Assembly: GCF_042681745.1 (NCBI RefSeq)
Contig: NZ_JBHUGF010000009.1
Coordinates: 166,699 to 230,698, forward strand
Reading direction: 5' to 3'
Length of the DNA stretch: 64,000 nt
From: Saccharibacillus nicotianae
Lineage (GTDB): Bacteria > Bacillota > Bacilli > Paenibacillales > Paenibacillaceae
The notes under the pieces were generated by a model that searched no databases, was not told where the DNA came from, and saw only the letters and a program-made list of their open reading frames with translations. Below are positions 25,214 to 34,329 of the stretch, piece by piece. A program made the position numbers and the translations under genes. Position 1 is the stretch's first letter. Each line of letters opens with the position of its first letter.

Positions 25214-27220
25214 CTATTCTGTTGTTGTTTCTTCGGTTACTGCTTTACCTTTAGGTACTCCATCTAATCCATAATATTCATCATACGCATCAAAGATTTT
25301 TTTAGCGACTGGAGCCGCACTTCGAGAACCGAAGCCACCTTCAGGAATCATTACAGCAATAGCTAATTTCGGATTATTACGCGGAGCAAAAGAAATAAAT
25401 ACCCCGTTATCGACTAACTTACCATAAATAGATTGCTGAGATGTACCTGTTTTACGAGCAACATCATAACGATAATTTTCAAATACAGGCACTTTACTTT
25501 TCATCCCTTGAATAACAGTATTCCAGTATTCATCGGGGAAGTTTACGGTATTTAATACTTCTGGTTTAATTTTTTTGACAACGTTACCTTCTGCATCTGT
25601 AATTTTGCTTACAAATTGAGGTTTGAGACGTTTACCACGATTCGCAAGTGTTGTTGCATACTGTGCCAATTGCAATGTTGTATAACGTCCTTGCTGTCCG
25701 AAAGAAGCATATGCCATCGCTGCCTGTGCACTACCTGCGGCCTCAAGATTTAGATATTCTCCCCGACCTTCACTTTCATAAGGAAGCCCACTTTGTGTGG
25801 TTACACCAAGTCCGAATTCTTTCATATATTTATCCCAAACGTTAACTGATTCTCCACCGTATTTGTTATACAAACGCTTACCGACCATATCAACCATAAA
25901 AGCATTTGATGATTTCTGTATAGCTGTTGTAGGTGTTAAATAACCAAGTACTTCTCCTAATGCATTACGTACAGGAGTCTCATGACCGGCTTTACCGAAT
26001 TTCGCAGACCCACGATCCGAGTAACCAGCATACGGTGTGAATAGTCCTTCTTCCATTCCAATCAATACACTTAATGGTTTGATAACAGAACCCATCAAAA
26101 CCATCGATGAAGCACCTTTGCCTCGATATACTTCTCGAATTGTACCGTTGGCAGAGCGAGACAGAATTTCGTTGATCTGGTCTTGACTAGGAGCATTTCC
26201 CCAGATATTCGAATCATAATCTGGCATACTTGCGATAGCTACCACATTCCCTGTTTCGACTTCCATAGCTACTGCATATCCTGTTTGTGCATTAGGTGCG
26301 TAAGCATTCCCACTACTATATGAATGTAAATATGCAAGTTGATCTGTGATCGCTTGTTGAGCAACTAATTGTAGATTTTTATCAATGGTCATCCACAAAT
26401 TATTACCTTTAACAGGAGGTGTTAATGTAGCACGTCCATTGACACGATTCAGTGCATTGATCGGTGTTTTTTTCACACCATTAGTTCCGCGAAGTTCATC
26501 TTGATACGTATATTCAAGACCATCTACACCTACTAATTCAGTATCTATATAACGAGATTCTTCATCTGTTAATCGAGCACGATTTTTGTATTTATTCATT
26601 GAAGTTTTCACACCATAAAATGCTTTAAGATAACCTACTGTCTGTACAGCCAACTGATCTTTACTGTACTCACGTACACTTTCTTCTCTTACTTCTATCC
26701 CTTGAAATTGATCTTTGTGTTCAAGAAAATAAGCGATTTCACTATTACTCAAATCTTTTTTGATTCGGCGTGGAGTGAAGCCGTAGTTTTTAATATATTT
26801 AATATCCATTTCTTTTTCAATTTCTGCGGCTGTCATTTTCCGATCAGGATCACCGTACTTATTAAATACACGTTTGAGATCACCAATAATTTGGTATAAT
26901 TCCGGCTTATTTTTATCCAAGCGATAATCTTTGTTCAGTGTAAAATACAACGATTGCATTGAAAGCGAATAAGCGACTTTGGTTCCTGTAGCATCATAAA
27001 TATTACCTCGTGTCGGAACAATCGGGGTGATGTCGTTAGCCACATAAGCTTCTTTTTCTTTCAATGTAGGACCTTCTACAAATTGTAAAATAGCCAACCG
27101 CACAATAAGCACACTAAAAATAACAAAAACAGAGAAAAAGAATATATTCAAACGCACCGAAAATTGCTTCCGATGACTGACTTCGAGGTCCTCTGATGAT
27201 TGATCATTCCACTTTTTCAT
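25214..27220 (-). CDS. Class B penicillin-binding protein (transpeptidase), copy 2
   Basis: A 668-residue cell-wall transpeptidase with one N-terminal membrane anchor (about 24-44), a PBP dimerisation domain beginning at TRGNIYDATG, and a C-terminal transpeptidase domain. Active-site motifs: SVIK at 378-381, SSN at 437-439, KTGT at 590-593. It cross-links peptidoglycan outside the membrane. The neighbour at 27388 is a close paralogue of almost the same length, so this is a tandem duplication. A terminator separates the two, but there is little space for a separate promoter. Nearest family: PBP2/MrdA-like enzymes of elongation; the exact role is not settled. Confidence 0.92.
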   Translation of the reverse strand: MKKWNDQSSEDLEVSHRKQFSVRLNIFFFSVFVIFSVLIVRLAILQFVEGPTLKEKEAYVANDITPIVPTRGNIYDATGTKVAYSLSMQSLYFTLNKDYRLDKNKPELYQIIGDLKRVFNKYGDPDRKMTAAEIEKEMDIKYIKNYGFTPRRIKKDLSNSEIAYFLEHKDQFQGIEVREESVREYSKDQLAVQTVGYLKAFYGVKTSMNKYKNRARLTDEESRYIDTELVGVDGLEYTYQDELRGTNGVKKTPINALNRVNGRATLTPPVKGNNLWMTIDKNLQLVAQQAITDQLAYLHSYSSGNAYAPNAQTGYAVAMEVETGNVVAIASMPDYDSNIWGNAPSQDQINEILSRSANGTIREVYRGKGASSMVLMGSVIKPLSVLIGMEEGLFTPYAGYSDRGSAKFGKAGHETPVRNALGEVLGYLTPTTAIQKSSNAFMVDMVGKRLYNKYGGESVNVWDKYMKEFGLGVTTQSGLPYESEGRGEYLNLEAAGSAQAAMAYASFGQQGRYTTLQLAQYATTLANRGKRLKPQFVSKITDAEGNVVKKIKPEVLNTVNFPDEYWNTVIQGMKSKVPVFENYRYDVARKTGTSQQSIYGKLVDNGVFISFAPRNNPKLAIAVMIPEGGFGSRSAAPVAKKIFDAYDEYYGLDGVPKGKAVTEETTTE

Positions 27221-27315
27221 TCGGGTTGTTGAACCTCCTATGTATTTCGTTCCATATAATGTTGTTCTTTCTTCATTTTAACATATGTTAACGAGATGTA
27301 GACTACAAAAAGATA

Positions 27316-27351
27316 ACAAAAAAGCAGGTTCCTTATCGAAAGGAACCTGCT
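27316..27351 (-). terminator. Terminator between the two PBP genes
   Basis: AGCAGGTTCCTT / AAGGAACCTGCT with a short loop and T run on the minus strand. Confidence 0.88.
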
Positions 27352-27387
27352 GACACATATTTAGAACATACAGATTTACTTTTACCA

Positions 27388-29409
27388 TTAATTGTTACTT
27401 GTAGTTGCTGCTTGATCTGTTGTTTTTGCTTCTGATACTTTTTTCGGAATACCGTCTAATCCGTACTCTTGATCATAAGCATCAAAGATTTTACGAGCGA
27501 CTGGAGCCGCACTTTGCGCACCAAATCCACCTTCTGGAATAACAACTGCTACTGCAAGCTTCGGATTATCTCGTGGAGCATAAGCGATAAATACACCATT
27601 ATCCACTAAATGACCATATACCGATTGCTGAGATGTACCGGTTTTACGAGCATAATCATACGGGAAACCATCAAATCCAGATACTTTACTTCTCATCCCT
27701 GACTTAATCGCAGACCAGTATGAATCTGGGAAATCAATTTGATTCACAACTTGTGCTTTTGTTTTCTGTACAATGTTGCCTTCTGCATCGGTAATTTTGC
27801 TTACCAATTGAGGTTTAAGACGTGTGCCTTTATTCGCTAACGTTGCTACATATTGTGCCAATTGCAATGTTGTATATTTTCCTTGTTGTCCAAATGAAGC
27901 GTACGCCATCGCTGCCTGCGCACTACCTGCGGCTTCAAGATTCATATATTCGCCTGAGCCATCACTTTCATAAGGAAGTCCACTTTTCGTAGATACGCCC
28001 AGACCAAATTCTTTCATATATTTATCCCAGACATTGATAGATTCGCCACCATATTTGGTATATAGCTTTTTACCAACCATATCGACCATAAATGCATTCG
28101 ATGAATGTTCGATCGCTGTAGAAGGAGTTAAATAACCATATACGTGATTGCTAGAGTTACGTACTTTGGTTTCATAACCTGCTTTACCAAACTGCGCAAA
28201 TCCAATATCTTGATAACCACTATAAGGAGTGAACAATCCTTCTTTTAATCCTATCAATACACTCAAAGGCTTAATAACAGAACCCATCAATACCATCGAA
28301 GAAGCATGTCCTTCACGATATACTTCGCGAATCGCTCCGTTAGCATAATAATGCTGAATATCTTTATATTTGTCGTCCGTCATACTTTCCCATACATTGG
28401 AATCGTAATCAGGCATACTTGCCATAGCGACAATATTTCCGGTATCGACTTCCATCGCTACTGCATATCCTGTTTGTGCATTAGGAGCATAGGATGAACC
28501 GCTACGGTAAGAGTGAAGAAAAGATAATTGATCGGTAATCGCTTGTTGCGTTGTTTTTTGTACATTTTTATCAATGGTCATCCAGACGTTATTCCCTTTT
28601 TCAGGAGCAGTCAATTCTGTACGACCGCTTGCAATATTCATTGCATTAACAGGCGTAGTTTTCAGACCATTTTTACCACGTAGATCATCTTGATACGCAT
28701 ACTCTATACCATCCACACCTACAAATTCGGTATCTAGATATTTTTCTTGCGGATCTTCTAATCTCGCTTTGTTTTTATAATGATCCATTGTATTCCGCAC
28801 ACCGGCAAACGAAGATAAGTAACCTACAGTTTGCACAGCGACACGATCGGTATCATAATGTCGAACACTTTCTTCTACAATTTCGATACCTGGAAATTGA
28901 TCTTTATGTTCAAGGAAATAAGCAATCTCCTCATTGGTTAAATCTTTTTTGATCCGACGTGGCGTATAACCAAAGTTTTTGCGATACGTAATATCCATCG
29001 CTTCGATAATCTGATCTGCTGTCATCGTTTCTTCTTTTTTACCGTATTGATTAAATACTTTTTTAAGTTTACTCACGATACCATATAATTCTTCTTTATT
29101 TTTTTCTAAAGAGTAGTTTTTTTCCAAAGTAAAATAGAGGGACTGAGACGACGTAGAGTAAGCAATCTTTTCACCGGATGCATCCATAATATTGCCACGA
29201 ATCGGTGGAATAGGCGTACTTTTACTTGAAATACTTGCTTCTTTTTCTTTTAACGTTGGCCCTTCTACAAACTGCAATACCGCTAGACGAACAATTAACA
29301 CACTAAAAATAATAAAGGTCGCAAAGAAAAACACATTCAGTCGAATCGAAAACTGACGTTGGTTTTTCAACTCGCGCTTTGACGAATCGTCCATACCCGA
29401 TTTATTCAT
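27388..29409 (-). CDS. Class B penicillin-binding protein (transpeptidase), copy 1
   Basis: A 673-residue paralogue of the 25214 product, with the same anchor (about 24-44, IFSVLIVRLA), the same RGNIMDASG dimerisation start and the same motifs SVIK (377-380), SSN (436-438) and KTGT (589-592). The two proteins align end to end with only small gaps. They differ most around residues 51-65, 100-140 and at the C-terminal tail, which could alter partner binding. All catalytic residues are intact in both, so neither is a pseudogene. GGGAAA-type weak ribosome binding site. Confidence 0.92.
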   Translation of the reverse strand: MNKSGMDDSSKRELKNQRQFSIRLNVFFFATFIIFSVLIVRLAVLQFVEGPTLKEKEASISSKSTPIPPIRGNIMDASGEKIAYSTSSQSLYFTLEKNYSLEKNKEELYGIVSKLKKVFNQYGKKEETMTADQIIEAMDITYRKNFGYTPRRIKKDLTNEEIAYFLEHKDQFPGIEIVEESVRHYDTDRVAVQTVGYLSSFAGVRNTMDHYKNKARLEDPQEKYLDTEFVGVDGIEYAYQDDLRGKNGLKTTPVNAMNIASGRTELTAPEKGNNVWMTIDKNVQKTTQQAITDQLSFLHSYRSGSSYAPNAQTGYAVAMEVDTGNIVAMASMPDYDSNVWESMTDDKYKDIQHYYANGAIREVYREGHASSMVLMGSVIKPLSVLIGLKEGLFTPYSGYQDIGFAQFGKAGYETKVRNSSNHVYGYLTPSTAIEHSSNAFMVDMVGKKLYTKYGGESINVWDKYMKEFGLGVSTKSGLPYESDGSGEYMNLEAAGSAQAAMAYASFGQQGKYTTLQLAQYVATLANKGTRLKPQLVSKITDAEGNIVQKTKAQVVNQIDFPDSYWSAIKSGMRSKVSGFDGFPYDYARKTGTSQQSVYGHLVDNGVFIAYAPRDNPKLAVAVVIPEGGFGAQSAAPVARKIFDAYDQEYGLDGIPKKVSEAKTTDQAATTSNN

Positions 29410-29540
29410 GTTGTAACATTTCCCTTTCTCTTACGGCACTACATGATGCCTATCATTCTGTACATCAACTATAAAACGAGGCGACATTTGAACTTTTTTA
29501 TCATACCATAGACAACCTGCTGTTGAATATTTTCGCTCTT

Positions 29541-30695
29541 TTACAACACACTTTGCTCGATATGTGTTTCTGCAAATTTGGGTGGATTGAACCAATCTCC
29601 TGCTGAAGCCCATGTTGGATCAAGCGGAACCCATTTCTCTGAATCAGGCAAATACACTTGATTCCACGCGTGAGGGCCATAACCACCTTGTCCATTATAA
29701 CCAAGACCTGTAACGACTCTTACATCGATTCCCTGAGAACGTGCCATCACAGCATACAAGCGAGCATAATCGATACATACCCCTTTACGAGTAGCAAATG
29801 TTTCTTCAGGATTTTGCTCATGCCAGATTCCGCGTTGCTCATAATTTTCGACTTTACTATAATCATAGGTCACCCGGGAACCTACCCATTCATATAACAA
29901 ACGAGCTTTGCTTTCAGTGCTAGTTCCTTTGGCTACAATTGCTGCCGCCGCATCTTCAATATCTGATGGAATACTACGATCAACCACATCGTATTTCCGT
30001 TGAAAAATACCGGTTAGTTCTTTTTCCACTGCACTGGTAAACACAGGTAATGTATCGGCTACAAAAGAACCAGTCAACGGCTTAATCACAGTTGTTACAC
30101 TTTGTCGATACAGAGCAGAACCTTCTACGTATGAAGTTACTGTGGTGCTTGGATACAAGCTGACAACAATAAATAAAATCAAAATGACTATAATAGATCG
30201 AACCGCTCCGTTAAGAAGCCCTATACCTCCACCTGCTAGACGATTCCACCATGAAGAACGTTTAGGTTCTGCCATCATAGAATTCCGGCTCCATTTTTCA
30301 GGTAAAAGCAAGACGGTTAGCAATGAAAAAGCGATACTTGCTACCACATAGCTCAACACAAATAACACAATAAAGCGCAATAAAGAAAATTCAGAAATTA
30401 AATAAATCGCTGAATAATACATTTCACGCCACCATTCCAATTGACCTTCCGGTGTTACAGAAGATACGCTTTGCGCCCAAGACTGCACATAAGGAGAAGC
30501 CCACAATGCAAAAGGAGCAGCGAGTACAAGCGCCAAAACGGTCAACAACGTGCGTCCAGCCCACGATAACAACCGACCTGCAGAACGTACTGCTCCATGA
30601 CGTATCCCTTGAATAATGGAGAATACTATAATGACATATATCAAAACCGATACTGGACTGCTATCGAAAAACGTGGATAGTTCATTCATTGTCAT
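29541..30695 (-). CDS. Membrane-anchored transglutaminase-like protein
   Basis: A 384-residue protein with four or five membrane helices in the first 185 residues, arranged like a CvpA-type module (VIIVFSIIQGIRHGAVRSAGRLLSW ... GGGIGLLNGAVRSIIVILILFIVV), then a transglutaminase-like domain. The catalytic triad is visible: Cys307 in RKGVCIDYARL, His342 in GPHAWN, Asp359 in PLDPTW. Such domains act as proteases or cross-linking enzymes, and here the catalytic part should face outside. The next gene (30726) reads into it on the same strand. Target unknown. Confidence 0.85.
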   Translation of the reverse strand: MTMNELSTFFDSSPVSVLIYVIIVFSIIQGIRHGAVRSAGRLLSWAGRTLLTVLALVLAAPFALWASPYVQSWAQSVSSVTPEGQLEWWREMYYSAIYLISEFSLLRFIVLFVLSYVVASIAFSLLTVLLLPEKWSRNSMMAEPKRSSWWNRLAGGGIGLLNGAVRSIIVILILFIVVSLYPSTTVTSYVEGSALYRQSVTTVIKPLTGSFVADTLPVFTSAVEKELTGIFQRKYDVVDRSIPSDIEDAAAAIVAKGTSTESKARLLYEWVGSRVTYDYSKVENYEQRGIWHEQNPEETFATRKGVCIDYARLYAVMARSQGIDVRVVTGLGYNGQGGYGPHAWNQVYLPDSEKWVPLDPTWASAGDWFNPPKFAETHIEQSVL

Positions 30696-30725
30696 ACAGG
30701 TCCCCCTACATTTTGATCATGCTAT

Positions 30726-31184
30726 TTAAGAAGGGTTGCCTGATGTGCTAGCGTTCGATTTAGCTTCTTCAATAAAAGATTTCATCGTTCCCTTCACATC
30801 CCATTCACCCAAAGACACACCGCGGAAAGTAACACCTACTGTGCTTTTGCCTGGCGTTCCTAATACTTCAAGATTGGTTGTGCGAATCGTATATGTCCCA
30901 TCTTGATTTTTTTCAAATTTGGCGTCAGCGGCTTCTTTTTTCATCACTTCTGTTGCTTCTTGTTGCAAAGCAGAAAGGGTCTGTTCAGTTACACCGGATA
31001 CCGTATCTTTAATCTGATCCATAGAAATTCCACTGTATATAAATAAAGCGACAGCAATAATAATAACGATCAACCATTTGATCACCGTTTTAACCAGATT
31101 AATAACTAGAAATAGTATAATTAAGGCAACCAGAATGATTAGCCAATTTTGCTTAAAAAACTCACTCCATACTTGCCAATCCAT
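30726..31184 (-). CDS. Membrane-anchored hypothetical protein (152 aa)
   Basis: Two adjacent hydrophobic segments (WLIILVALIILFLVINLV and WLIVIIIAVALFIYSGI) precede an extracellular or cytosolic domain of about 95 residues with YTIRTTNLEVLGTPGKSTVGVTFRGVSLGEWDV, a small beta-rich fold. Start choice: the longer frame begins at an ATG that is part of the ribosome binding site itself (TGGAGG); the ATG at 31184 is 8 bases after it. It lies 30 bases before the transglutaminase gene, so a shared operon and related role are likely. No family recognised. Confidence 0.75.
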   Translation of the reverse strand: MDWQVWSEFFKQNWLIILVALIILFLVINLVKTVIKWLIVIIIAVALFIYSGISMDQIKDTVSGVTEQTLSALQQEATEVMKKEAADAKFEKNQDGTYTIRTTNLEVLGTPGKSTVGVTFRGVSLGEWDVKGTMKSFIEEAKSNASTSGNPS

Positions 31185-31365
31185 AACTCTAACCTCCAAC
31201 TTTCATTTTTCATGATGAATTCATTTGTGTAATAATACATACCCTATTCTATAATCTTTGTTCATTATACAAGATGTATTGATGATATGTCAGCAAACAC
31301 TCTAGATCGCTTTATGTAGGAAGCTATCTTTTGATCTATTACAATGATAGAGAGGAGAAAATACG

Positions 31366-31701
31366 ATGCATATTATTGTCGAAGGCAAAAATGATCGTAG
31401 TCGTTTACGTCACTTATTAAAAGAAGAAGTAAGCATAGAATGTACATTTGGCACACTCAATGCTTTGAAATTAGAAAAGCTACGCAAACAAATCGGACAT
31501 GATGAAGTGTATTTATTTATGGACAACGATCCTGCTGGTAAAAAAATCCGCGGTGTATTGCGCGATACATTTCCAGATGCCACTCATCTGTATACCCGAC
31601 GTGGTTACGCTGGTGTGGAAGGCACACCAGATGAATATCTTGTCGCTCAATTGGAAAAGGCGGGCTTGGAAGAGTATATTATTTATCCAATTATCTATTA
31701 A
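31366..31701 (+). CDS. Small TOPRIM domain protein
   Basis: A 111-residue protein that is almost only a TOPRIM fold. The catalytic glutamate is in HIIVEGKNDRSRL (Glu6) and the DxD pair in FMDNDPAGKKIR (Asp53, Asp55). TOPRIM domains bind Mg2+ in primases, topoisomerases, RNase M5 and OLD nucleases. With no accessory domain this resembles the stand-alone RNase M5-like group, and the role in nucleic acid cleavage is inference. AGAGGAG precedes the ATG, and a terminator follows. Confidence 0.8.
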   Translation: MHIIVEGKNDRSRLRHLLKEEVSIECTFGTLNALKLEKLRKQIGHDEVYLFMDNDPAGKKIRGVLRDTFPDATHLYTRRGYAGVEGTPDEYLVAQLEKAGLEEYIIYPIIY

Positions 31702-31746
31702 AAAGAACACCGCATAGAGTTGTCTCTCTTGTGGTGTTCTTTTTTA
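31702..31746 (+). terminator. Terminator after the TOPRIM gene
   Basis: AAAGAACACC / GGTGTTCTTT with an inner AGAG / CTCT pairing and T run. Confidence 0.82.
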
Positions 31747-31779
31747 TGATTGTACACAGTATTAGATATAGGTAGAACA

Positions 31780-32721
31780 TTATCCTTTATGAACAGTATC
31801 TATAATCATCATAATAAAACTAATCGTCAGATAGTTAATCGAAAAAATAAAAGCAGTTTTTGCCCATTTGTCATTATCTTGTTTGCTGAATCCGGCTACT
31901 GCCATCCCGAACCACAACACAGACAGTATAAGCGATACGATCATAAAAATAATACCTGTATAGTTGTACATATACATCAAAATAGGAATAGGAATTAACA
32001 GAGCAATATAGGGAAGCATTTGATATTTTGTGCGCTTGATTCCTTTAACGACTGGCAAAAGAGGATACCCTGCTGCTCGATATTCTTCTACACGACGAAT
32101 CCCTAATGCCCAGAAATGTGGTGGTTGCCATAAGAATAACATTGCAAATAGTAACCATGCACCCAGATCAACATGATTGGTAACTGCTACATACCCAATA
32201 ACCGGTGGCATCGCTCCTGATATCCCGCCAAGTGACGTACTCCATGTAGATGAACGCTTTAGCCATAGCGTGTAGATAATCACATAGACAACCATTCCAA
32301 GCACACCAAATGCGGCTGCAAGCAGACCTGAAAATAGGGTTAGGACACTTAATCCGAGTATCCCTAATATAATCGCATACCAGAGCACGATAGAAGGCGA
32401 GATACGACGTGTGGCTAGTATACGATCTTGTGTCCGTATCATTTTGGTATCCAGTTCACGATCAAAATAATTGTTAAATACACACGAAGACGCCATGACT
32501 AACATCGTGCCCAATAATGTCCATAATAAATGGATATAATCCACATTCCAACCAGAAGCTAGCCAAAATCCACCAAACGTTGCAATCAGATTCGATCTCA
32601 AAATGCCTGGCTTGGCAAGCGTTACAAAATCTCTCCAAGTCACCGGTTGATCTGAAGGGGAAGGTTCGGTAGAAGATGTGGTGGAATCCGAAGAAGTCTG
32701 GTAACTGATTTGTTTATCCAC
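31780..32721 (-). CDS. ctaB: Protoheme IX farnesyltransferase (heme O synthase)
   Basis: A UbiA-family membrane prenyltransferase of about 313 residues with nine helices. The first Asp-rich motif is NNYFDRELDTKM and the second region contains GIRRVEEYRAAGYPLLPVVKG. It adds a farnesyl group to protoheme to give heme O, which CtaA converts to heme A. A Ser/Thr-rich N-terminal stretch precedes the first helix. Start choice: GTG at 32721 is 11 bases after GGGAGG; the longer open frame upstream passes through the 76-bp repeat element and has no ribosome binding site. Divergent from the DUF457 gene. Confidence 0.92.
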   Translation of the reverse strand: MDKQISYQTSSDSTTSSTEPSPSDQPVTWRDFVTLAKPGILRSNLIATFGGFWLASGWNVDYIHLLWTLLGTMLVMASSCVFNNYFDRELDTKMIRTQDRILATRRISPSIVLWYAIILGILGLSVLTLFSGLLAAAFGVLGMVVYVIIYTLWLKRSSTWSTSLGGISGAMPPVIGYVAVTNHVDLGAWLLFAMLFLWQPPHFWALGIRRVEEYRAAGYPLLPVVKGIKRTKYQMLPYIALLIPIPILMYMYNYTGIIFMIVSLILSVLWFGMAVAGFSKQDNDKWAKTAFIFSINYLTISFIMMIIDTVHKG

Positions 32722-32739
32722 GCTGATATGTTCCTCCCT

Positions 32740-32809
32740 AGCGCTTAACTTTGTAAGCGCAATATCTTGTAATACCATTAACATCAATTTTGCAAAGCAT
32801 ACAATCTTT
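32740..32809 (-). repeat. 76-bp hairpin repeat, one unit in the ctaB leader
   Basis: Minus-strand sequence runs AAGATTGTATG, TTTGCAAA, ACAAGATATT and ends in hairpin GCGCTTACAAAGTTAAGCGC, next to the ctaB ribosome binding site. It aligns with the units at 22955-23128 and 33061-33185. The rest of the 32722-33202 gap shows no gene. Confidence 0.72.
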
Positions 32810-33060
32810 CTTTAAAATAGGGACACATGCCCTGCCGAATACACCATAGGTACTATTCACTTTATCATACCTATTATTAAAAGTCTTTTGGATTCATTGT
32901 TGTAGCACCGTTTATGACAAATTATTGACAGACTGCTTGATAGGTCTGAGATTCATCTTTTTACAATTGGTTTATCATAATCTGAACAGGTAAATATTAC
33001 GTATATCATGTAAAATAGCTATAATCCATTTGAAAATGTTGCCGATATCAATAAAGTATA

Positions 33061-33185
33061 GAGCTTTTTGATTACACCAGAAGATGTTGCGCTTTTACTG
33101 CCAAGCGCTTATCGTAAGATATTTTGTTTCACAAAAATCATTTTTTATCACATCAGAAGATGTCGCGCTTTTACTGCCAAGCGCT
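33061..33185 (+). repeat. 76-bp hairpin repeat, two units before the DUF457 gene
   Basis: Two hairpins GCGCTT...AAGCGC (33089 and 33165 starts) lie exactly 76 bases apart, separated by TCGTAAGATATTTTG, a TTTTGT / ACAAAA hairpin and CAGAAGATGTC. The last hairpin ends 3 bases before AAGGAGAG of the next gene. Confidence 0.8.
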
Positions 33186-33202
33186 AAAGGAGAGAAATTG
33201 TA

Positions 33203-34198
33203 ATGGATACTGCCACCCATTTTGCTATGGGATTTGGACTTGCTGGACTTGCTTATGTGGATCCTGTAGTCGCTTCTGATCCAAGATTAGCTATTGCTGT
33301 GATGGTAGCTACGATTGTAGGTTCACAAGCACCGGATTTTGATACGATTTTGAGATTCAAAGATAACGCAACTTATATACGCAATCATCGAGGAATGTCG
33401 CACTCGCTTCCTTTTATGGCGTTATGGATATTGTTGATTGGTGTAGGTACATCGCTGTTGATCCATCCAGCCGGCATATGGCATGTACTGCTATGGACAG
33501 CTATTGCTGTGATGGTGCATGTATTTACCGATCTATTTAATACGTATGGAACACAAGCGGTCAGACCATTTAGTGATACGTGGATATCATGGAATATTAT
33601 TAATATTTTTGATCCGTTTATCTTCAGTACGCATATCCTTGCTTTATTGTTATGGATTACAGGTCTAGTAGCACCTGCTCCATTATTCATTACCCTTTAT
33701 GTAGTAATTGCACTCTATTATGTATGGCGTACAGTGACTCATTTTGTTTTAACGAAAAAAGTAGAAGAATTGGATATTGAAAACGGTCGTTCTCCTGAAC
33801 CTGATGGACATTATGTATTGATTCCAACGATTTCATTGCGTCGCTGGCATGTGGTTCATGCCAAAAAAGATGGCAGTTATCGAATGGGATGGTACAGTCC
33901 AGATCGCTTAATCTGGGCAGACTATATTGAATCGATGGAGCATCCAGCCATTGAAGCTTCTCGCCAACATCGCGATATTCGTGCTTTGCTTTATTTTTCA
34001 TCGTATACCGTCTCAGAAGTAGAAGAAACATCAACTGGTTATATTGTTCGTTGGGCAGATGTTCGTTATCGCCATCGTCGTCAATATCCTTTTGTAGGCG
34101 TAGTGGTTATGGATCGTAATTATAATGCGATTGATTCTTATGTAGGCTGGTTAAGCCCTGACAAAATGAATGATCGTTTAGGTCTACATGTAGGCTAA
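33203..34198 (+). CDS. DUF457 family membrane protein (YfhP-like predicted metal-dependent hydrolase)
   Basis: A 331-residue protein. The N-terminal half is a membrane domain with the family histidine and aspartate motifs MDTATHFAMGFG, SQAPDFDTILRF, HRGMSHSL and VHVFTDLFNTYGTQ. The last 140 residues form a soluble domain rich in tryptophan and arginine (RRWHVVHAKKDGSYRMGWYSPDR). The layout fits Bacillus YfhP and the YdjM group, described as metal-dependent hydrolases although the substrate is unproven. AAGGAGAG precedes the ATG. Confidence 0.85.
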   Translation: MDTATHFAMGFGLAGLAYVDPVVASDPRLAIAVMVATIVGSQAPDFDTILRFKDNATYIRNHRGMSHSLPFMALWILLIGVGTSLLIHPAGIWHVLLWTAIAVMVHVFTDLFNTYGTQAVRPFSDTWISWNIINIFDPFIFSTHILALLLWITGLVAPAPLFITLYVVIALYYVWRTVTHFVLTKKVEELDIENGRSPEPDGHYVLIPTISLRRWHVVHAKKDGSYRMGWYSPDRLIWADYIESMEHPAIEASRQHRDIRALLYFSSYTVSEVEETSTGYIVRWADVRYRHRRQYPFVGVVVMDRNYNAIDSYVGWLSPDKMNDRLGLHVG

Positions 34199-34223
34199 CG
34201 CTGATCACTAAATAATAGACTAG

Positions 34224-34301
34224 AAAAAAACCTCTAATTGATCTAGAAAATATACAGCGTTAGATGCTGGATATGACTAGATTCTGATTAGAGGTTTTTT
34301 A
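34224..34301. terminator. Bidirectional terminator (DUF457 / siderophore-binding gene)
   Basis: AACCTCTAAT / ATTAGAGGTT with an inner CTAG-containing stem, T run on both strands, between convergent genes. Confidence 0.82.
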
Positions 34302-34329
34302 TTTACGGATTATCTGCTATTGATTACAT

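Noticed and set aside
32740..32809. Longer ctaB start that includes the repeat
   Set aside because: The open frame passes through the 76-bp element only by chance; GGGAGG lies downstream of it and before the GTG at 32721.
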